Below are positions 6,369 through 10,945 of a DNA stretch of 10,945 bases, piece after piece. This DNA is from JBAZAX01 sp041671765 (GTDB lineage: Bacteria; Babelota; Babeliae; Babelales; RVW-14): the NCBI GenBank assembly GCA_041671765.1, contig JBAZAX010000039.1, forward strand, positions 1-10,945. Direction: 5' to 3'. A program made the translations under genes and the position numbers. The notes under the pieces were generated by a model. It made no database searches. It had not been told where the DNA came from and was given only the letters and a program-made list of their open reading frames with translations. Position 1 is the first letter of the stretch; every line of letters starts with the position of its first letter.

Positions 6369-7463
6369 TTATTGGCGAAAATCAATCACGAAACTCTTCC
6401 CCCATAAACATTTATCGAATTTAAAGAGATGAGCAACTCGTAGTATACTTAAATCGTAAATTATTACATTAGATTTTTGTATTGTTTGAAAATCTTCTAC
6501 TTCACCCTCTTTGCTAATAACAAACTTCACTTTACAAGTTGTTCCCTTTGGAACCCCCAATGGAGGTTTCCACAGTCTCCCAGTTTCAGACTGAATGTAT
6601 TTATCATATGCACCCAAATCACCAAGCGTAAATATGTATTCTTCTTGCCCATCCCCATCCTGACCATCATCCGTTTCATCATTTGCGTCGTCGCTTTCAT
6701 CAGTTTTGGCATCTTGGGCATCATTCAAATCTTCAGTTATCTCAGAGGATTTTTGAGCTTCTTCGTTCTCTTTAGCTTCTTGTTCTTTTTGGGCCTCTGC
6801 CTCTTCAAGCTCTTTTAGCTTTTCAGCCGCACGTTTTTCTTCTTTTTTAATTTCTTCATCTATCTCTTTTTGTTCTTCGAGTTCAATTTTTTTCAGCTCT
6901 GCCTCAATCTTTTTTTCTTGCTCAAGCTCTTTTTGCTTTTCTTTTTTACTCTTTGCAAGCGCTTTTTTGTTTTTTGGCTCGGTAATGGGTTGTTTTTTCT
7001 CAGCCTTGGCCGTAGTCTTTACAGTTCCGGTCTTTTTAGCCGCGTCTTTTTTAGATATAACAGTATCTTTTTTTGACTTGCCTGCAGCTTTTGATTTTTT
7101 TTCGCTAAGTTTACTTCGCTTTGATTTTTCTGTAATTTTTGAATTCTTAACTGATTTTTTTGATTTTTTGTTTTTACTTGAACTTGAATTGGTAGATTTT
7201 CCCAACTTATTCTTTCCTGATCCTATTTTGCCTTTTCCATTACCGGACTTATTTGATCCAAATTTAGCAGAACCATGACCCATAAACGGGATAATAGATT
7301 TTTTTGATTTATAAAGAGTATGGTAATCTTTTTTTGAATGCGCACCAAAAACAACAAACGGTTGTTTTATACTGCCACCACTTGAAATAATTAGTAGCAC
7401 TAAAAAAATAAAAAGATGTAGTCCGAGCGAAATATAAAGATATTTTTTCAGCGAATTGATCAT
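6369..7463 (-). CDS. tolA: TolA/TonB-type periplasm-spanning energy transducer
   Basis: 364 residues. TolA couples the TolQR proton motor to TolB and Pal at the outer membrane. Seen: a cytoplasmic stub, one membrane helix at about 8-28 holding S12xxxH16, the motor-contact motif known from TonB and TolA; a Lys/Ser/Gly-rich basic zone (about 43-175); a charged helical, probably coiled-coil zone (about 170-235) rich in Lys, Glu and Ala; an acidic zone (about 241-275); and a C-terminal domain (about 284-364) with W298, P300, P301 and a KVKFVISKEGEV strand pair as in TonB/TolA C-domains. C310 and C352 could form a disulfide. The start follows an in-frame TAA 6 nt upstream, so no earlier start is possible. 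No ribosome-binding site is visible; translation is probably coupled to tolR, which ends 8 nt before. Named by position and architecture, as TolA sequences diverge widely. Confidence 0.85.
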   Translation of the reverse strand: MINSLKKYLYISLGLHLFIFLVLLIISSGGSIKQPFVVFGAHSKKDYHTLYKSKKSIIPFMGHGSAKFGSNKSGNGKGKIGSGKNKLGKSTNSSSSKNKKSKKSVKNSKITEKSKRSKLSEKKSKAAGKSKKDTVISKKDAAKKTGTVKTTAKAEKKQPITEPKNKKALAKSKKEKQKELEQEKKIEAELKKIELEEQKEIDEEIKKEEKRAAEKLKELEEAEAQKEQEAKENEEAQKSSEITEDLNDAQDAKTDESDDANDETDDGQDGDGQEEYIFTLGDLGAYDKYIQSETGRLWKPPLGVPKGTTCKVKFVISKEGEVEDFQTIQKSNVIIYDLSILRVAHLFKFDKCLWGKSFVIDFRQ

Positions 7464-7471
7464 TTTTTACA

Positions 7472-7876
7472 TCATATTGGTTGAGTTGACATTGCAACGT
7501 ATCTAACACCAGCTTCTTTGAGTTGATCAACAACTTCAATTACTTTGCCATAAGAAATTGATCTGTCAGCTTTTACAAAAACAGGGGAATCTTCTTTATT
7601 TCCCAAAGCTTTTTGAACGACAGCCACAAGATCTTTTTTACCAGTTGGATAGTTATTAAAAAAAATTTTGCCATCTTTTGAAAGTGTGATTATATGCTCT
7701 TGAGCGGTGGAAACTTCTTTGCTCTTACCAAATGGCAAATCAACCTTTATGCTATTTTGAACCATTGGAGCTGTTATCATAAACATTACAAGAACTGTTG
7801 CAAAAGTATCAATGAGTGGTGTCAAAACTAATTCAGGCATAGCATGTTTTTTTAACACTCGCCTCCTTAATTTCAT
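7472..7876 (-). CDS. tolR: TolR (ExbD family) proton-channel subunit
   Basis: 134 residues, a normal ExbD/TolR length. With TolQ it forms the inner-membrane stator that uses the proton gradient to move TolA. Seen: basic N-terminus (KLRRRVLKKH), one membrane helix at about 16-38 (LVLTPLIDTFATVLVMFMI) with the essential Asp at position 23, the same number as in E. coli TolR; then a periplasmic domain with the family phrases VDLPFGKS, ITLSKDGKIFFN and VFVKADRSISYGKVIEVVDQLKEAGV. The ATG overlaps the tolQ stop (ATGA), and an AGGA lies 7 nt upstream inside tolQ. The conserved Asp indicates a working channel. ExbD against TolR is decided by the neighbouring tolB. Confidence 0.93.
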   Translation of the reverse strand: MKLRRRVLKKHAMPELVLTPLIDTFATVLVMFMITAPMVQNSIKVDLPFGKSKEVSTAQEHIITLSKDGKIFFNNYPTGKKDLVAVVQKALGNKEDSPVFVKADRSISYGKVIEVVDQLKEAGVRYVAMSTQPI

Positions 7877-8589
7877 TGCGCATCCTGATTATTAAATGTT
7901 TGCCTTAAAATTCTTACAAATCTATCGCCCAATTCATATAACGCAAACTCAATCTTGTGAGTCTGACGAGTTAAGTAGTGATACGCCATCAAGGCAGGAA
8001 TAGCTACGATCAACCCGGCAAGTGTTGTTATTAAAGCTTCTGCAAGACCTGGCGCAACGGTTGTAATATCAGCACTTTTTTCTTGTGCTATGTCGATAAA
8101 TGAATGAATCAGTCCCCAAATAGTTCCAAAAAGACCAATTAAGGGGGAAGCTGACGCACTTGTAAATAAAACAGTAAAGTAAGATTCTTCTTCTTCAATT
8201 ATGTTTGCTATTTCTTGCTGAATTGAAGATTCAAGCATTTCAATTTCTTCGGAGGTAACCGATTTAGAAGGACTTACCAAATTATTTTTTGCATGTTTTT
8301 CTAAAATTATTTTTAGCTCACCAAGAGTAGTTTGTAAAAATTCTCCGCCTATCCCATCTTGATGATCTTTGCTTGCGGCAACAATATCCTGAAATTTGCT
8401 CGTCCGTTTAATACGATTTAGCAAGGCGTTCAATTGCCGCATATGCAATCTAAAGATTATTATTTTATAAATTATTATTGCTATACAAAAAACAGAAAGT
8501 ACAAAAAGGCCAAGAAGAATAAGACTGCAAACCCAATCTGATTGCATAATCAACTGCCAAGCGGTACTTTTAAAAATATTAAAATGCAT
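7873..8589 (-). CDS. tolQ: TolQ (MotA/TolQ/ExbB family) proton-channel subunit
   Basis: 238 residues, close to the usual 230. TolQ is the multi-spanning motor subunit in the inner membrane and works with TolR and TolA. Seen: three membrane helices, about 19-46, 138-163 and 176-205, separated by a long cytoplasmic loop (about 50-137) that includes a Glu-rich stretch just before helix 2. The family core is present: SPLIGLFGTIWGLIHSF (T156 in the channel-lining helix) and APGLAEALITTLAGLIVAIPA (E184, T188, T189). The ATG has AAAGGA 5 nt upstream and is preceded by a 253-bp divergent spacer, so it is the first gene of the tolQRAB operon. I found no convincing minus-strand promoter in that spacer. 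Confidence 0.93.
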   Translation of the reverse strand: MHFNIFKSTAWQLIMQSDWVCSLILLGLFVLSVFCIAIIIYKIIIFRLHMRQLNALLNRIKRTSKFQDIVAASKDHQDGIGGEFLQTTLGELKIILEKHAKNNLVSPSKSVTSEEIEMLESSIQQEIANIIEEEESYFTVLFTSASASPLIGLFGTIWGLIHSFIDIAQEKSADITTVAPGLAEALITTLAGLIVAIPALMAYHYLTRQTHKIEFALYELGDRFVRILRQTFNNQDAQ

Positions 8590-8668
8590 GCTAATCCTTT
8601 TTTATCTACACAATTTTTTATAAAAAGCGATTACTAAAAAGTATCTTTTATTTATCATGCCATTATTG

Positions 8669-8696
8669 TTGTGAAAAGTGAACTGATTCATATAAG
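8669..8696 (+). promoter_or_regulatory. Candidate promoter for the helical-repeat gene
   Basis: TTGTGA (8669-8674), 16 nt, TATAAG (8691-8696): four of six and five of six consensus matches. It would start a leader of about 140 nt before the ATG at 8843, containing the inverted repeat at 8714-8755. Confidence 0.35.
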
Positions 8697-8713
8697 ATAT
8701 GGTTTATGGCTGG

Positions 8714-8755
8714 TTACTTTGATTTTTTTTGATTTTATCTACGAAATCGAAGTAA
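8714..8755. repeat. 12-bp inverted repeat in the divergent spacer
   Basis: Arms 8714-8725 and 8744-8755 pair over 12 positions with one G-U, around an 18-base loop that holds a run of eight T. No U-run follows directly, so it does not look like a terminator. It could be a leader stem or a protein site. Confidence 0.5.
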
Positions 8756-8842
8756 TTAAAAAGATTACTTGCTTTTTGTTACGATTATTTTTTAAAAATC
8801 AGATATTCAAGATATTTTATTTTTAAATTTTGGAGAATGGCT

Positions 8843-10945
8843 ATGAATAAAAAAAATTTTATAAATCTTCTAATGGCACTGATCTTTTGCTTTTGGTATA
8901 ACTCAATTATATCTATGCCAGGAATGGATGGTGGAGCAATACCAAGCATATCTCAACCAACCGCTACCACTACTCCTACTGCAAGCACAATCCAAACGCC
9001 TGCAACAACTGCACTTCCCGGGATAGGCATAACTGCGGCACTAACCGTTTCAATTTTGCCGACACAATATGCAACAGAAGCTGAAATCAGCAATGCTGTA
9101 ACAGAAGCTGCATCACCAAGCACTCCTCTTTACACCGAAACAGCTGGAGGAAAAAGCAAAATCGAAATCTATAAAGTAATTTTAAAATCTTTAAGTGCTT
9201 TATTTGCCAATGTAAATCTTGATACAAAACGCAAAATTTTTGATGGTTTATACACGGATGTTTTAAATCCAATTGTAGACTCATCAACATATCTGGTATC
9301 AGATTCAGCATTGGAAGATGTTTATACAAAAGTTTTGGGAGAACCATCAAAAGCAACTGTTGAAGTTGATAAATATCCGGCATTCTTATTACTTAAAAAA
9401 GTTCAAGACGACGTAAAAAAGACAACCTCACCATCAAGTTCCAAATATACACAAATGTTTAATAAAATTTATACCAGCCTACTTGCAGGCAGAACCAAAC
9501 TGGAATCACAAGTCAAGAAACAAACAGAGTTTGCTAATCAGCTTGATGCCGTAAAAGCAATGGCTGCGGATAAATTTGCAAATAAAATTGACGCTTACCA
9601 AAGACTAATTATAAATGTAAATAAATCAATAACACTTTCAAACCGGAAAGATCTGATTACAGATATCGGCCGTTTGTTAAATCTTGCAAGCGATGATGCA
9701 ACACGACAAAAAATTTTTAATCTTTTCAAATTTATTCGGGCAAACAAATTTTTTACCGATGCAGAAAAAGCCGTGTTAACTGAATTTGAAAAAACTAAGC
9801 AACCTGTAGGCGCAGCTGTATCATCCGCTCCTGGCACTGTGCCAACTGCCGGTTTGCCTCTACCTGGAGCAACTACTGCTCAACCTACTTTCACACCAAC
9901 ACAGCCAACTTTAACCGCCGCCGTAAAAGCAACAGTTCCCACTCCCGCTAAAGCCGCTGAGAAAAAAGTAATTGTTAATATTGATAATCTTAAAAAAAAG
10001 CTAACCACTGCAGAAAAAAATTATAAAGAATTAATTAAAATTTGTTATACTGTTATTAGTCTATTTCCTAAAATAACCAGCCCTGATAACAAAAAAGCCC
10101 TGGTCCCATTACTTGGAGACAAACTCACATTTTTGTACAATAACAGAAGTTCATTAAAAAAAGAGGATTTAACTGCTCTAATTATTATGCTTGAAAAAAT
10201 AAAAACCATTACTGAACTGGCAACTGCCGTAAGTCCTCAAAAACTAAATTCTCTTAAATTAATGTCCCAACTTAATATTGCATCTTCGGAAAAAGTTTTA
10301 TCAAAAAAAATTGCTGCCTACCTACAAATTTCAAACTCAATAACTAAGGATATTGATAGCTTTGAAAAAGGACGTTTTATAGATGGCGGCACAAGTCTAT
10401 TAAGTCAAAGAAAACAAATGACCGGTGCGGAACTTGATGCTTTAAAAAATTTTTTAAACAATCTGAATTCCGTCACATTTAAGAGCAAAAATATTTTTGA
10501 TAGCATCATGCAAAAATCTGTTGAAGATTGGATAAAAATTGTTGAAGTAACTAGTATTTTATTTTCACAGCTTGAGTCTAAAACGGTAAAAGAACAGATA
10601 CAGCTACTCAAAAACACTTTAGATAAAGTAACTGCAACAAATGCTTCGTATGAAAGGAAACATCTAATTACCGTAGTTATTCCTCAATTATTTAATTCCA
10701 GAGGAGATTTAACGCAAGAAGATCTAATCGCTATGAAAGACTTATTCACAGGAATACAAAATACAGCTGGCTTACTCGCTTCAAACCAAGTTAATACTAT
10801 GGTTTCATGGATCAAAGAATTAGATGATGCAGTTAAAATCACAACCGATAAAAAAACATACATTTCTGCTTTATTGGATAGCGCCACAAGCGGTAAAGAC
10901 TTAAGTCTTTACGAAAAAATTTTACCTTTATTTACCCCACAAACG
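8843..10945 (+). CDS. Large secreted alpha-helical repeat protein (3' partial)
   Basis: Reads from ATG 8843 through 701 codons to the window end without a stop; GGAG (8832-8835) lies 7 nt before the ATG. Residues 1-24 form a signal peptide (Lys3-4, hydrophobic 6-20, cut near SIIS). Two Pro/Thr/Ala-rich linkers follow at about 36-65 and 320-372. The rest is helical and Lys/Leu/Asn-rich. A degenerate unit recurs, clearest as an Arg then L-T-x-E-x-L-x-A-L/M-K helix at R435 (RSSLKKEDLTAL), R523 (RKQMTGAELDAL) and R620 (RGDLTQEDLIAM), with weaker matches at R217 and R299. Spacings are 82, 136 (about 85 without the second linker), 88 and 97. Almost no cysteine (two: one in the signal peptide, one near 403). 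I recognise no catalytic motif or named family. Divergent from tolQ. Probably exported to the periplasm, surface or beyond; a scaffold or host-contact role is only a guess. Confidence 0.9.
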   Translation, partial: MNKKNFINLLMALIFCFWYNSIISMPGMDGGAIPSISQPTATTTPTASTIQTPATTALPGIGITAALTVSILPTQYATEAEISNAVTEAASPSTPLYTETAGGKSKIEIYKVILKSLSALFANVNLDTKRKIFDGLYTDVLNPIVDSSTYLVSDSALEDVYTKVLGEPSKATVEVDKYPAFLLLKKVQDDVKKTTSPSSSKYTQMFNKIYTSLLAGRTKLESQVKKQTEFANQLDAVKAMAADKFANKIDAYQRLIINVNKSITLSNRKDLITDIGRLLNLASDDATRQKIFNLFKFIRANKFFTDAEKAVLTEFEKTKQPVGAAVSSAPGTVPTAGLPLPGATTAQPTFTPTQPTLTAAVKATVPTPAKAAEKKVIVNIDNLKKKLTTAEKNYKELIKICYTVISLFPKITSPDNKKALVPLLGDKLTFLYNNRSSLKKEDLTALIIMLEKIKTITELATAVSPQKLNSLKLMSQLNIASSEKVLSKKIAAYLQISNSITKDIDSFEKGRFIDGGTSLLSQRKQMTGAELDALKNFLNNLNSVTFKSKNIFDSIMQKSVEDWIKIVEVTSILFSQLESKTVKEQIQLLKNTLDKVTATNASYERKHLITVVIPQLFNSRGDLTQEDLIAMKDLFTGIQNTAGLLASNQVNTMVSWIKELDDAVKITTDKKTYISALLDSATSGKDLSLYEKILPLFTPQT

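Noticed and set aside
6870..7278. Phe/Leu-rich open frames opposite tolA, resembling membrane proteins
   Set aside because: They are complements of the Lys-rich (AAA/AAG) tolA linker, which automatically gives Phe/Leu on the other strand; no ribosome-binding site supports them.
9106..9120. ISNAV in the large secreted protein as part of the SNA repeat family
   Set aside because: A single occurrence in a helical region without the following hydrophobic/Asn pattern; chance is likely.
9087..10887. Short minus-strand open frames opposite the large secreted gene
   Set aside because: The plus strand is continuously coding with a signal peptide and internal repeats here; the reverse frames have no domain or start signal.

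Overview
The window is AT-rich bacterial DNA with dense coding and the standard code. It holds nine protein genes, two of them cut by the window edges, and no tRNA, rRNA, CRISPR array or insertion sequence that I can see. A Tol envelope complex implies an outer-membrane bacterium. Long Asn-rich 'NNSNAI' repeats beside unfamiliar secreted proteins and a divergent tol cluster suggest a host-associated, deep-branching lineage, possibly Dependentiae (TM6). That placement is inference, not proof.

Left part, plus strand. Positions 1-1685 are the 3' end of a fibrous protein gene: about 270 residues of tandem SNA repeats followed by about 290 residues that read as a beta-helix, closed by a strong hairpin terminator (1713-1745). 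Next is a small secreted orphan (1905-2447). Then come two genes probably transcribed together: an FAD-dependent oxidoreductase of the protoporphyrinogen-oxidase/UDP-galactopyranose-mutase type (2586-3968) and an NAD-dependent sugar-nucleotide epimerase (4004-4909). The pair fits nucleotide-sugar conversion for a surface glycan. The epimerase stops early, 3 bp before the convergent tolB.

Middle part, minus strand. tolQ (8589-7873), tolR (7876-7472), tolA (7463-6369) and tolB (6331-4913) form a compact operon in the classical order, with a tolQ/tolR ATGA overlap. TolQ and TolR form the proton-driven inner-membrane motor, TolA spans the periplasm and TolB is the periplasmic beta-propeller. pal, normally next, is absent here.

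Right part. A divergent 253-bp spacer carries a candidate plus-strand promoter and a 12-bp inverted repeat in the presumed leader. It precedes a large secreted protein gene (8843 to the window end, 701 codons without a stop) with Pro/Thr-rich linkers and degenerate alpha-helical repeats of about 82-97 residues. The least described parts are the SNA-repeat protein and this helical-repeat protein.
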